Source: CAYVTV01 sp964563105
Lineage (GTDB): Bacteria > Bacteroidota > Bacteroidia > Bacteroidales > GCA-2748055
Assembly (NCBI GenBank): GCA_964563105.1
Contig: CAZLXM010000004.1
Span: forward strand, 11,834-75,833
Reading direction: 5' to 3'
Length of the DNA: 64,000 nucleotides
Below are positions 1-8,947 of the stretch, piece after piece; positions within the stretch are counted from its first letter, which is position 1, and the number at the start of each line of letters is the position of its first letter. Both the position numbers and the translations under genes were made by a program. The notes under the pieces were generated by a model. That model saw only the letters and a list, made by a program, of their open reading frames with translations. It did not search any database and was not told the DNA's origin.

Positions 1-315
1 GGATTTAAAAAATTCATAATTGATCCGCATCTGCCTGAGGGGCTTGATTCCATAAGTTGCATATATAGTTCATCAAGAGGCGAAATTGTATCAAAATGGA
101 AGAAATTTGCCGGCGGGAAAATAGTATTCGAAATTACAGTACCGGCAAAAAGCAATGCTTTTACCAGATTACCTGTAAAAAGTTATCAGGATATTATTAT
201 GACTAAAAATGAAAAAATATTAAAAATCCCTTATAAAGATGATGGCCAAAACCATATAAAAATGAACCTTAAACCAGGGCAATATAATATTGAAATTGTG
301 AACAAAAATCTATAA
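1..315 (+). CDS. C-terminal end of an alpha-L-rhamnosidase-like (GH78) enzyme, 5' truncated by window
   Basis: Frame 1 is open from the first base to a TAA at 313-315, giving the last 104 residues of a protein that starts outside the window. The segment reads like the C-terminal beta-sandwich of family GH78 rhamnosidases: a PHLPEGLDSI block, then SSSRGEIVSKW, then a VPAKSNAFTRLPV block matching the family's 'IPaNt.A.V.lP' strand. GH78 enzymes remove terminal rhamnose from plant or bacterial polysaccharides and are usually exported in Bacteroidota. The catalytic domain is not visible, so the assignment rests only on this accessory domain; another glycosidase with the same C-terminal domain is possible. 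Confidence 0.6.
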   Translation, partial: GFKKFIIDPHLPEGLDSISCIYSSSRGEIVSKWKKFAGGKIVFEITVPAKSNAFTRLPVKSYQDIIMTKNEKILKIPYKDDGQNHIKMNLKPGQYNIEIVNKNL

Positions 316-385
316 TATCAAAACTTGCTGCAATTTTCTGAATAAAACTATTACAGCTATAAATTAGGTTATACTATCTTTAAAC

Positions 386-1774
386 CTAGCCCCTCTTTTT
401 GATACTGGCAGAATTTTTATGAATTTTTTCTATTGCATTATAAATATCATCCATGTCATTAAAAGTTCCAAGCAGCATATTTTGGGAAAACCATACACCT
501 TCTTCATTACAGAGACGATCATTATCAGGGCACTGATTTTTTTCAACATAAGTTTTAAAATCCAGCATCTTTTTTGGATACATTAATTTATAATTCTTAG
601 TCTGAAAAGCATCATTCAGGTAAGGCATTTTATTTAAAGGCTGATATCCGCTTGAAGAAGGTATTCCCTCGGCCCGTAAAGCACCACGGAATTCTTCCCT
701 GGACAAATTGTTGAATTCCTCTTTTTTATACCTGAAAGGGAAGAGATGATAAGCAGCCCTTGTAACATTGGGATAAAGCTTATGTGGAAGAATTCCAGGT
801 ATTTTAGACAATTTCTCCCTTAAATAATCAGCATTCTGGTTCCTTATGGTAGTTTGGCTGTCAAGCCTTTTTAATTGCATTAATCCAATAGCAGCCTGAT
901 ATTCAGTCATTCTCAGATTATTTGCTGTAATCACATAACTTCCGGAAACAGAATCAACCATTTTTCCATAAGGACGACCACAATTATGGTAAGAATGACA
1001 AAGATCCATAAATTCATCATTATCACTAACAATAGCACCACCCTCTCCGATTGGAAGATGTTTTGAATTCTGAAAACTAAAGCATCCGGCATCTCCAAAA
1101 GTACCTACCTTTTTATTATTAATTTCAGCAAACCAGGCCTGACATGCATCTTCCACAACAATTAGCTTATGTTTACGGGCTATTTCCATTATTCTGATCA
1201 TATCGGAAGGTAAGCCAAGTATATGAACAGGTAATATTGCCCTGGTTCTTGGAGTGATCTTCTCTTCTATCTTAGCCGGATTTATCTGGAATGTATCTAA
1301 ATCAACATCAGCGAAAACCGGCATGGCTCCCACCTCAATAATAGCAGAAATGGTAGCTATAAAGGTATATGGAGTGACAATCACCTCATCGCCTCCGCCA
1401 ATTCTTAACATTTTAAGGGCAATGATCAAAGAATTAGTGCCATTTACTGTTGCAAGACATCTCTTAGCACCCAGTGCTTCGGCCCACTGTTTTTCAAATT
1501 CTGTTACAAGACTGTTGGTAACTCCGGCCCGTGACCAGACTCCCTTTCTTAAAACATCAATAACAAATGGTTCATCAGCCACAGGGTCCCACATGGGCCA
1601 ATTTGGCCAGCCTTTGGTGCGAACAGGCTGTCCGCCTAAAATTGCAGGTACTGATGAAACTTTAGCACTAGCAGCATTTAAAGAAATGTTACTGCCTAAA
1701 GAAGCAATAAGGCCTAGTCCGGTCAATGAATTCTGCTTAATGAATTTTCGCCGTGTATAATCTTTTTTTCTCAT
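386..1774 (-). CDS. Tat-exported DegT/DnrJ/EryC1/StrS-family PLP-dependent protein
   Basis: 462 residues. The N-terminus carries a twin-arginine motif (TRRKFIK, residues 7-13) followed by a hydrophobic stretch ending near AASA (about residue 37), so export by Tat is predicted. The rest is a complete fold-type I aminotransferase of the DegT family, with the Schiff-base lysine K238 in SFQNSKHLPIGEGG and the VVEDACQA aspartate at about residue 209. Cytosolic relatives make amino-sugars for surface glycans. Exported versions are known among Bacteroidota and Planctomycetes sequences but their substrates are not established. Because Tat exports folded proteins, PLP may be inserted before export. 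The gene is convergent with the rhamnosidase tail and has no operon partner here. Confidence 0.85.
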   Translation of the reverse strand: MRKKDYTRRKFIKQNSLTGLGLIASLGSNISLNAASAKVSSVPAILGGQPVRTKGWPNWPMWDPVADEPFVIDVLRKGVWSRAGVTNSLVTEFEKQWAEALGAKRCLATVNGTNSLIIALKMLRIGGGDEVIVTPYTFIATISAIIEVGAMPVFADVDLDTFQINPAKIEEKITPRTRAILPVHILGLPSDMIRIMEIARKHKLIVVEDACQAWFAEINNKKVGTFGDAGCFSFQNSKHLPIGEGGAIVSDNDEFMDLCHSYHNCGRPYGKMVDSVSGSYVITANNLRMTEYQAAIGLMQLKRLDSQTTIRNQNADYLREKLSKIPGILPHKLYPNVTRAAYHLFPFRYKKEEFNNLSREEFRGALRAEGIPSSSGYQPLNKMPYLNDAFQTKNYKLMYPKKMLDFKTYVEKNQCPDNDRLCNEEGVWFSQNMLLGTFNDMDDIYNAIEKIHKNSASIKKRG

Positions 1775-2175
1775 AAGATAATAAGTTGGTAATTATTGTA
1801 TAACTCTGAAGTTGGAATTTTAAAAAAGTAAAACTTTAAAACAAATTTAATTATAAGTTATCAGAAAGTCAAGAACTGAATGACCGGGTGCCGCTTTAAT
1901 TAAAATAAACAATTGTGCGCTTAAACTTTATGATAAAAGTGTTGATTGTAACAAAAGAACAAATTATATATAATACTAATGAACAAGATATTAAAAACCT
2001 TTTCGTATCGAAAAAAAATCTGCTATTCAGAATTTTAAAATCAAATTTCAACAGGCTTGTTCATATTACAGAAACTTTTCCATTTTTAAAAATTTTCGGA
2101 AAATTTCACTTTCAAACTATTATTTTAATACTACTTTTGTCAAAATGATTTTTTTTTCATATTAATACTTATAAA
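1775..2175. other. Divergent intergenic region, very AT-rich
   Basis: About 400 bases between two divergently transcribed PLP-enzyme genes. A possible 77-codon reading frame (1915-2148, +) has low-complexity composition and no recognisable domain, so I do not call it. The only functional signal I see is a Bacteroidota -7-like box at 2132-2139. Confidence 0.5.
2132..2139 (+). promoter_or_regulatory. Bacteroidota-type -7 box (TAnnTTTG)
   Basis: TACTTTTG fits the Bacteroidota sigma-ABfr -7 consensus TAnnTTTG and lies 36 bases before the aminotransferase ATG at 2176. No convincing -33 TTTG is visible about 19-21 bases upstream, so the call is tentative. Confidence 0.4.
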
Positions 2176-3477
2176 ATGAACTTACAATCGAAAGAACTCA
2201 ATCAAATTATAAATCAAAACAGCCCTGTTATTTTTAGTTTGTTATCATCACGGGGGAAAAAAACATATTTTCCCAGGAAAGGAATTCTTGGTCAATCAGC
2301 CGAGGCCCGTGGAAAAAAGATAGATGCTACTATTGGTACGGCTATCGAAGATGATAAGTCACCAATGAGGCTGAAAAGTATTGAAAAGAATTTGAATATA
2401 TCTCCTTCACTGACTTTTCCTTATGCGCCCAGTTATGGTCGACCGGATATTCGTTTGAAGTGGAAAGAAATGATATATTCAAAGAATCCGCAATTAAGCG
2501 GTACTGAAATTAGTCTTCCTGTAGTTACAAACGCACTTACCCATGGTTTAAGCATAGCAGGATTTTTATTTATCAATAGCGGAGATCAATTAATTATGCC
2601 CGACTTGAACTGGGACAATTATAGCCTGATCTTTTCTGAAGGTTATGGCGCGAAAATACAGACATTCAATACATTTACAAACAATGAATTTGATGTGGGG
2701 TCGATGGAAAAAGCATTAAACAAGGGTAAAGCAGGCAAAAAGATTTTACTTTTAAACTTTCCCAATAATCCTACGGGCTATACGCCGTCTGTCAATACTG
2801 TCCGTTCAATAGTTTCAGTTATAAAAAAAAGTGCTGATGCCGGGAACAGAATGATTATTCTCTGTGATGATGCTTATTTCGGTTTGGTTTTTGAAGATGG
2901 AATTGAAACTCAGTCAATATTCTCATTTCTGGCAAACCTTCATGAAAATGTACTTGCTATTAAACTGGACGGACCAACTAAGGAGGATTATGTATGGGGA
3001 TTCAGGGTTGGTTTTATAAGCTATGGTATAAAAGGGGGATCACAGGCTTTATATAACGCTTTAGCCGATAAAACTGCAGGTGCCATCAGAGGAAACATTT
3101 CGAATGCTTCCAATTTATCTCAATCTTTATTATTAAATGCATGGGAAAGCGGGGAATATATGAATGAAAAGCAGGAAAAATTTAATATTCTTAAAAAAAG
3201 ATATATAAAAGTCAAAGCCGCATTATCAAATGGTAAATACAATAAACATTTCAAAGCATTTCCATTTAATTCCGGTTATTTTATGTGTATTAAACTTTCC
3301 GAAAATTTAAACGGTGAAGAAATAAGACAAATACTTCTAAAGGATTATGAAACAGGCGTAATTTGTTTTGGAAATATTTTAAGGATTGCATTTTCTGCTG
3401 TAGCTGAAAAAGATATAGATGAGCTTTTCTTTAATATATTTCAGGCTTGCGAAAAATACAGCAAGCTTAAAAACTAA
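2176..3477 (+). CDS. Pyridoxal-phosphate-dependent aminotransferase, class I/II
   Basis: 433 residues. This is a fold-type I aminotransferase: the substrate/cofactor motif NFPNNPTGY is at about residues 194-202, the PLP-ring aspartate region CDDAYFG at 230-236, the Schiff-base lysine K269 in DGPTKEDYVWGFRVGF, and an arginine near the C-terminus (LRIAFS) that would bind the substrate carboxylate. No signal peptide is seen, so it should act in the cytosol. The substrate (aspartate, aromatic or branched amino acids) cannot be set from the sequence. It is a single-gene unit with a candidate promoter at 2132. The ATG at 2176 is the first in the frame and leaves a short leader. Confidence 0.87.
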   Translation: MNLQSKELNQIINQNSPVIFSLLSSRGKKTYFPRKGILGQSAEARGKKIDATIGTAIEDDKSPMRLKSIEKNLNISPSLTFPYAPSYGRPDIRLKWKEMIYSKNPQLSGTEISLPVVTNALTHGLSIAGFLFINSGDQLIMPDLNWDNYSLIFSEGYGAKIQTFNTFTNNEFDVGSMEKALNKGKAGKKILLLNFPNNPTGYTPSVNTVRSIVSVIKKSADAGNRMIILCDDAYFGLVFEDGIETQSIFSFLANLHENVLAIKLDGPTKEDYVWGFRVGFISYGIKGGSQALYNALADKTAGAIRGNISNASNLSQSLLLNAWESGEYMNEKQEKFNILKKRYIKVKAALSNGKYNKHFKAFPFNSGYFMCIKLSENLNGEEIRQILLKDYETGVICFGNILRIAFSAVAEKDIDELFFNIFQACEKYSKLKN

Positions 3478-3572
3478 AATCTTTATAAATACTTTAAAAC
3501 TAAATATTTTTCAGATCTGAATTTTTTTTAAAATACTGAACTATTTGCAGATAAATTAAAGGCTCTTTGAGT

Positions 3573-4730
3573 TTATAATCTGTCTTCCAGTATATCCCTT
3601 AATACCTGAAGCGTAACCAAGCCTCTGTCTCCGGTTTTAAACCATCCGCGCCTTTTAAACCTCCCGACAATTGCATCAATTGTCTCCTGCCCTGCACCAT
3701 AATCACTAAGTTTTGTTTTAACACCAAGAGATTCAAAAAAATCAACTGTCTTATTTATTGCCTTGTCAATACGGTCATTTTCATCACCCTCTGTAATATT
3801 CCAGACTCTTTCTCCATATTGCAATAATTTTTCTTTTTTCTCTTCCCGTAATACATTCCACAAGCCGGGAAGCACAATTGCCAAGGTACGTCCATGATCA
3901 ATATTATGGAGGGCAGTTAATTCATGTCCGATATTATGTGCTGTCCAGTCTGTTGGAACCCCGCAGGCAATCAGGCCATTAAGTGCCATAGTTGCAGACC
4001 ACATAAGATTTGACATTGCCTTATAATCTGCCGGATCTTTATATGCTTTTGGCCCTTCTTCTATAAGTGTCAATAATATAGCTTCAGAAAATCTGTCCTG
4101 CAAAGGTGCATTTACCGGGTAAGTAAGATATTGCTCAATAACATGGATAAATGCATCCACGACCCCGTTAGCTACTTGATTCTCAGGCAGGGAGGCTGCT
4201 GCATCAGGTAATAATACCGAAAACCGGGGAAAAACCAAAGTTGACGAAAATGGAAACTTTTCCTGTGTTGATATCCTGCTTATTACTGAAGTCATATTCA
4301 TTTCAGATCCTGTAGCCGGCAAAGTTAATATTGATGCCAAAGGTAAAGCAGCCTTAACAGCTTTGCGACGGCTCAAAATTTCCCAGGGATCTCCCTGATC
4401 GTACAAGGCTGCTGCTGCAATAAATTTTGTTGCATCAATTACTGAGCCTCCGCCAACAGCAAGGAGATAACCCACATTATTAATTTTAATCTGATCTACA
4501 GCTTTCATGCAGGTTTCATATGAAGGATTTGGCTCAATACCTCCAAATTCTGTCAAGCCCCTTCCTGGCAATGATTCAATAACCCGCTCATAGACGCCAT
4601 TTCGGAATATACTTCCTCCTCCATATAATAACATGATTTTTTGATCTGAAGGAATAAGCTCTGAAATCCTGCTTAACTGATCCTTACCAAAAAGTACATT
4701 TACCGGGTTATAAAATTCAAAATCTTTCAT
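3573..4730 (-). CDS. yqhD: Iron-containing alcohol dehydrogenase, YqhD/BdhA type (NADPH-dependent aldehyde reductase)
   Basis: 385 residues, the normal length of E. coli YqhD, and similar end to end by recall (LEFGGIEPNP/TEFGGIEPNP, VANGVVDAF, HNIGHELTALH, KLLQYGERVWNITEG). It should reduce aldehydes to alcohols with NADPH and so detoxify short-chain aldehydes. The NAD(P)-binding GGGSVIDATKF loop is at about residue 92. The metal ligands are the Asp and His of VDAFIHVIEQ and two His in HNIGHELTALHNIDHG. The metal may be zinc or iron. It is divergent from the gamma-glutamyltransferase-like gene with about 90 bases between them. No redox regulator of the YqhC type is nearby. Confidence 0.92.
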   Translation of the reverse strand: MKDFEFYNPVNVLFGKDQLSRISELIPSDQKIMLLYGGGSIFRNGVYERVIESLPGRGLTEFGGIEPNPSYETCMKAVDQIKINNVGYLLAVGGGSVIDATKFIAAAALYDQGDPWEILSRRKAVKAALPLASILTLPATGSEMNMTSVISRISTQEKFPFSSTLVFPRFSVLLPDAAASLPENQVANGVVDAFIHVIEQYLTYPVNAPLQDRFSEAILLTLIEEGPKAYKDPADYKAMSNLMWSATMALNGLIACGVPTDWTAHNIGHELTALHNIDHGRTLAIVLPGLWNVLREEKKEKLLQYGERVWNITEGDENDRIDKAINKTVDFFESLGVKTKLSDYGAGQETIDAIVGRFKRRGWFKTGDRGLVTLQVLRDILEDRL

Positions 4731-4818
4731 TTCGATTATTTTAATATTATTCTAGCTTAAACAAAAAACTTATAAAATGGTTTTTAATGATCTGTGCTGA
4801 CAAAAATATCATTTAGGG

Positions 4819-6486
4819 ATGATATCAGCAAATACTTATTTTTATATTACCTTCGCAGCTATTATGTTATCAAATCCCTGTTCATCAGAAATAATATGGC
4901 ATACCTCAGGAAATGGAGGAATAGTAGCAGCAGGGCCAAAATCATCCGTTCAGGCTGGCCTGGATATCCTGCGAATTGGAGGCAATGCAGTTGATGCTGC
5001 CGTAGCTGTTATCTTCAATCTCGCTATTTCAGATTTTGGAAGCTTTTGCATTGGAGGAGAAGTCCCTCTTATGTTTTACAATGCTGAAACAAAAAAGGTA
5101 AAAGTATTTAACGGAATGGGAGGGGCTCCGCTGGATAAAAAAGCAATTGACTGGTTTTACAAAAATGGTATACCTCAAGAAACAAAGGGTATTAGAGTTT
5201 CTGCGGCCCCCAGTGCTATAAGTACATGTATGAAGGCCCTTGAAATAAATGGAACATTATCTTTCCGGGAGATCATTCAATCTGCACTTAAATTTACGGA
5301 TAAAAACAGTTTCGATTGGTATGGCAATTTGTTACAAACATTCCAAAAAATGGCCGAAACTGAAAACAACACTTCCGGTAGCCGGGAAACAAAGATACTT
5401 GCAGCCAGAGACCGTTTATATAAAGGCGATCTTGCTGATGAACTCAATGATTTCTACATTAACTCGGAGGGATTTTTAAGAAAATATGATCTGGAAAATC
5501 ATGAAACAATTGTGGAAGAAGCGGTTTCGATAAATTACAGAGGATACACAATAAACAAATGTAATACATGGACCCAGGGGCCGGTACTTCTCCAGACACT
5601 TCGCTTACTGGAGCCTTTTGATCTCAAATCCATGGGTTTTATGTCACCAGATTATATTCATGTAGTCACTGAAGCAATGAAACTTGCTTATGCGGACCGA
5701 GATAAATATTATGGTGATCCGGCTTTTACAGATGTTCCCCTGAATGAATTACTATCGGATCAATATACACAAATCCGTCTTTCCCTGATAGATATGAAAA
5801 AAGCATCTCATTTGATACAACCCGGAGATCCATATAATATGCAGGCATTAAATGGCGAAGGTCAATTTTTTCCGCCAGTAACAGGCACCACTACATGTGT
5901 GGTAATTGATAAATGGGGAAATGTTGTTGCTGCAACTCCCAGTGCAAACGGTATTTATAGCATTTGCAAAAAACTTGGCCTGGCTCATAATACAAGACTA
6001 ACAAGCTTTAACACTCAAAAAGGTCATCCAAATGCCATAGAAGCAGGTAAGCGCCCCCGAATAACACTTACTCCCACTATCGTTTTAAAAAACGAAAAGC
6101 CTGTGCTGATCCTTAGTGTCGCAGGAAAAGACATGCAGGATCAGGTTAGTTTACAATTATTATTAAATTATATTGAATTTAATAAAATGCCGCATGAAGC
6201 TATTTCTTTACCAAGATTTCACACTTTTCATATGGAAGATTCCTTTAATCCTCATCCAATTGCCGGGAAAAGATTTCAACAGGCAGCAATTATTGAAACT
6301 GATTTTCCAAATCAAAAGGTAATTAAAGATCTTCAAAAAAGAGGACATATAATTAATAGTGTTCAGGGGCCCATAGCTTATCCTGTAATGGCCTGTTTTG
6401 ATCATACGAGCGGAATTTCCAATGCTGCCGCAGAACCCTTATATTGCAGGATAGATAAGAGAGGAAAGTTTTGCGGGGCACTATAA
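4819..6486 (+). CDS. Exported gamma-glutamyltransferase-family (Ntn hydrolase) protein
   Basis: 555 residues. A short hydrophobic N-terminus (about residues 5-20) suggests export. The body is a gamma-glutamyltranspeptidase fold: GGNAVDAAVAV and the large-subunit helices, then the autoprocessing site PVTGTTTCVVIDKWGNVVA, where Thr357 aligns with the nucleophile of E. coli GGT (seven residues before the Asp). GGTs cleave the gamma-glutamyl bond of glutathione or transfer the glutamyl group. The residues after the nucleophile (TTTC rather than TTHYS) and the acidic insert around 170-215 differ from classical GGT, so the substrate may differ. It is a single gene, divergent from yqhD; the two could form a thiol/aldehyde stress pair, but that is inference. 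Confidence 0.83.
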   Translation: MISANTYFYITFAAIMLSNPCSSEIIWHTSGNGGIVAAGPKSSVQAGLDILRIGGNAVDAAVAVIFNLAISDFGSFCIGGEVPLMFYNAETKKVKVFNGMGGAPLDKKAIDWFYKNGIPQETKGIRVSAAPSAISTCMKALEINGTLSFREIIQSALKFTDKNSFDWYGNLLQTFQKMAETENNTSGSRETKILAARDRLYKGDLADELNDFYINSEGFLRKYDLENHETIVEEAVSINYRGYTINKCNTWTQGPVLLQTLRLLEPFDLKSMGFMSPDYIHVVTEAMKLAYADRDKYYGDPAFTDVPLNELLSDQYTQIRLSLIDMKKASHLIQPGDPYNMQALNGEGQFFPPVTGTTTCVVIDKWGNVVAATPSANGIYSICKKLGLAHNTRLTSFNTQKGHPNAIEAGKRPRITLTPTIVLKNEKPVLILSVAGKDMQDQVSLQLLLNYIEFNKMPHEAISLPRFHTFHMEDSFNPHPIAGKRFQQAAIIETDFPNQKVIKDLQKRGHIINSVQGPIAYPVMACFDHTSGISNAAAEPLYCRIDKRGKFCGAL

Positions 6487-6557
6487 ATGTAATAACTGAT
6501 AAAGAAAAAAGTAAAAAGCTGAATATAAAGAAAAAAACAGCAGGTGGAAAAGACATT

Positions 6558-7433
6558 TTAATCTTCCAGAAAGCCAAATTTTCCGTTGTAAAAATCCTCC
6601 CAGGCCTGTTTGATCTCTTCCATAGTATTCATCAGGAAAGGCCCCCTGCTTACCAATGGCTCATCAATTGGCTCACCACTCATTACCAGAACTTTACAAT
6701 TATGTGAAGCCTCAATTTGAATCAATTCATCTAAATTTTTAAAAAGGACAAATGAACTTTCAGCTGCACTGATTTCATTGTTTACTCTGATCTCTCCCTG
6801 TATAACCAATAAACCGGTATTGTGATTTTCCGGAAGTGAAAAATCTATAAATGAATCTTTTACCAATGAGATATTAAAAAGATCAATAGGCACAAAACTT
6901 TTTGCAGGTCCGCTAACACCTTTGAATGAACCTGAAATAACTTCAACCTGTCCTTTTCCTTTGTCCAGTACATATTTTCCCAGTTTGTGATTCTCAATTG
7001 CCTGATATGCCGGAGCTGTCATTTTATCCTTTTTTCGAAGGTTTACCCATAACTGAACCATTTGCATATTACCCCCTTTACGGCTAAACTCTTTTTCATG
7101 ATATTCATTATGAAGCAATCCGCTGCCTGCTGTCATCCATTGAACATCGCCTTCACCAATTACACCACCATTACCGGTACTATCATGATGTGCGATTTTT
7201 CCCTTATAGGCAATGGTAACTGTTTCAATTCCGCGATGCGGATGAGCACCAACTCCCCTGGGCTTCTCACTGGGAGGAAAATAGTATTCCGGATTATAAT
7301 CAAGAAGAAAAAAAGGGCTCATTCTTTTTTCACCGTAACGCGGAAAGAAATTATGTACCCTGAATCCATCCCCTACCATATGGCTGGGCGGAAGAGGTAT
7401 GATCGATTCAATTTGTCTGAAATTATTATCCAT
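6558..7433 (-). CDS. Pirin family protein
   Basis: 291 residues, the normal pirin length. The N-terminal cupin has the diagnostic block HPHRGIETVTIAYKG, with the metal-binding histidines, followed by HHDSTGN.GVIGEGDVQWMTAG and the second metal site SGLLHNEYHE. The C-terminal cupin (about 165-270) is degenerate, as usual. Bacterial pirins such as YhhW act as quercetinase-like dioxygenases or modulate metabolic enzymes; the physiological substrate is mostly unknown. No signal peptide is seen. It is convergent with the GGT-like gene (71 bases apart) and has no obvious partner. Confidence 0.92.
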   Translation of the reverse strand: MDNNFRQIESIIPLPPSHMVGDGFRVHNFFPRYGEKRMSPFFLLDYNPEYYFPPSEKPRGVGAHPHRGIETVTIAYKGKIAHHDSTGNGGVIGEGDVQWMTAGSGLLHNEYHEKEFSRKGGNMQMVQLWVNLRKKDKMTAPAYQAIENHKLGKYVLDKGKGQVEVISGSFKGVSGPAKSFVPIDLFNISLVKDSFIDFSLPENHNTGLLVIQGEIRVNNEISAAESSFVLFKNLDELIQIEASHNCKVLVMSGEPIDEPLVSRGPFLMNTMEEIKQAWEDFYNGKFGFLED

Positions 7434-7870
7434 GAAAAAAAATTTAGTTATATCATTATTAATTAACCAACTATAACAGAACCTTTAAATATTTTATTTC
7501 CAATATTCACAAGCTTAGCACAATTTAACAAGTCAGTTTATAATATCTTGTGCCTGAAAGGAAATACGCATTTCTATGTTAATGAAGATTACTCTCTTTC
7601 AAATACATTAGTTACAAAACAAATGCCCGTGAATTTTGTTCTAATCAGACAATTACTCTAATTACAAAAGTAAACTCTCATATTTAATTTTTTTATTTAA
7701 TTTAGCAGCTTCTACCGAATAATAACCCTTTGAGAAGTTTCCCTATTCATATTTGCACTTATAAATCATTTTTTGCGAAAAAGAATAACAGACTTTCTAA
7801 TATTTTCCGCAATAAAAATTATATTTCACTTGTCATTAAAAATCGTTGCAACAGATTTAATAAAGTCTTA
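7434..7870. other. Intergenic region upstream of the pirin and envelope operons
   Basis: About 430 AT-rich bases between divergent genes. I found no RNA gene, repeat or clear TAnnTTTG promoter. Part of it (7730-7870) could be read as an N-terminal extension of the next gene from a TTG codon, which I think less likely than the ATG at 7871. Confidence 0.4.
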
Positions 7871-8908
7871 ATGACCATCGGATTTATTTTATCTCCATAC
7901 CTGCTATATTCTCAAAAATTTTTGACCGATACAATATATATTGATTTTCAGGGAGATTCTATTCTGGATGTCAGTCATTTATGCATAAAAGAGATTGTGG
8001 ATAAAAGAAACGAAAATCCAAACTTTGTAATGTATCAAACAAGGAATAAGTTATTGATTTTCCCGGTTGACCTGGAGATTTTTACAACAAAACCACTGAC
8101 TGAGGCCCTGATTAGGGGACTTAATATTGACTGCAATGGCAGCACAGGTTTCTCATTGCATATAAATAAATTTGAAATTGAAAAAAGAAAAGGCAGGTTT
8201 AGTTCATCAACATTCCTTGTTGCAGACATTCCGGTGTATGAATATAAAAATGATTCAGCTTATTATCGCGGAACTTTTTATTATGATCATGAATATATTC
8301 CTTTAAATAAAAAGGAATCATCTGCCGGATCAAAAGAAAATCTGCTTTATAATTGGCATACAACTTTTAAAACCGATCTTCTTAGATTGAATATTTTAAA
8401 TTTAAATGATTCAGAAACTCTTCCCGCAAATCTGATTATTGACCCTTTAGTCAAACCTTTATATTTACATATTCAGGCAACAGCCATTGCCGGGCTTAAG
8501 TGGTATGGTTTTCAGGGAGAAATGTTCTTTACAAGGCCTGAGGTACAGTCTTTGAATAAAACAAGATCAGGAATTGTACGTTATCAGAATAACCCGGATT
8601 ATGAATCTCTTGGAATTGGCCGAAATTCAGAACATATTAACCTGAGGGTCAACAAGAACTTTCTATTCGATGCAGATTTAAATATTCTGATTGGATTCCT
8701 GAAATGGAAGGAAGTTACAACTCAAAAACCAACTTTATATCAAATAATTAATGCAGAATTATCATCTATTCAAAGTATAGATTTTAACCAACAAAATAAA
8801 AAAGGCTTTACAACCCGTATTGGGATAATGGAAAGCCTCGCATATATTTATAATAAAAAATTAAGGTTTCAGGCAGGTGCCGTTATAAGCCTTGGATATA
8901 AGTTTTAA
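7871..8908 (+). CDS. Exported protein of unknown function, first gene of a TonB-receptor operon
   Basis: 345 residues from the ATG at 7871, in frame with an upstream TTG at 7730. I chose the ATG because it is followed at once by a hydrophobic segment ending YLLYSQ, typical of a Bacteroidota signal peptide; the longer version would put 47 residues before it. I recognise no domain. The C-terminal 120 residues alternate polar and hydrophobic residues and end in VISLGYKF, like an outer-membrane strand. It is followed after 39 bases by a TonB-dependent receptor and then a DUF4249-like lipoprotein, so it probably works with them at the outer membrane. Confidence 0.6.
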   Translation: MTIGFILSPYLLYSQKFLTDTIYIDFQGDSILDVSHLCIKEIVDKRNENPNFVMYQTRNKLLIFPVDLEIFTTKPLTEALIRGLNIDCNGSTGFSLHINKFEIEKRKGRFSSSTFLVADIPVYEYKNDSAYYRGTFYYDHEYIPLNKKESSAGSKENLLYNWHTTFKTDLLRLNILNLNDSETLPANLIIDPLVKPLYLHIQATAIAGLKWYGFQGEMFFTRPEVQSLNKTRSGIVRYQNNPDYESLGIGRNSEHINLRVNKNFLFDADLNILIGFLKWKEVTTQKPTLYQIINAELSSIQSIDFNQQNKKGFTTRIGIMESLAYIYNKKLRFQAGAVISLGYKF

Positions 8909-8947
8909 TAAATGAACCCTCAATATACTATCGTTCATAACAAGAAA

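Noticed and set aside
1915..2148. 77-codon frame on the plus strand in a gene-free region
   Set aside because: Low-complexity, AT-driven composition, no domain, and a likely promoter lies over its end.
3510..3540. Palindrome TTCAGATCTGAA followed by T-run as a terminator
   Set aside because: No loop: it is a perfect palindrome with no room to fold as a good RNA hairpin.
7062..7466. 134-codon frame opposite the pirin gene
   Set aside because: It lies across the coding strand of a clear pirin and has no recognisable domain.
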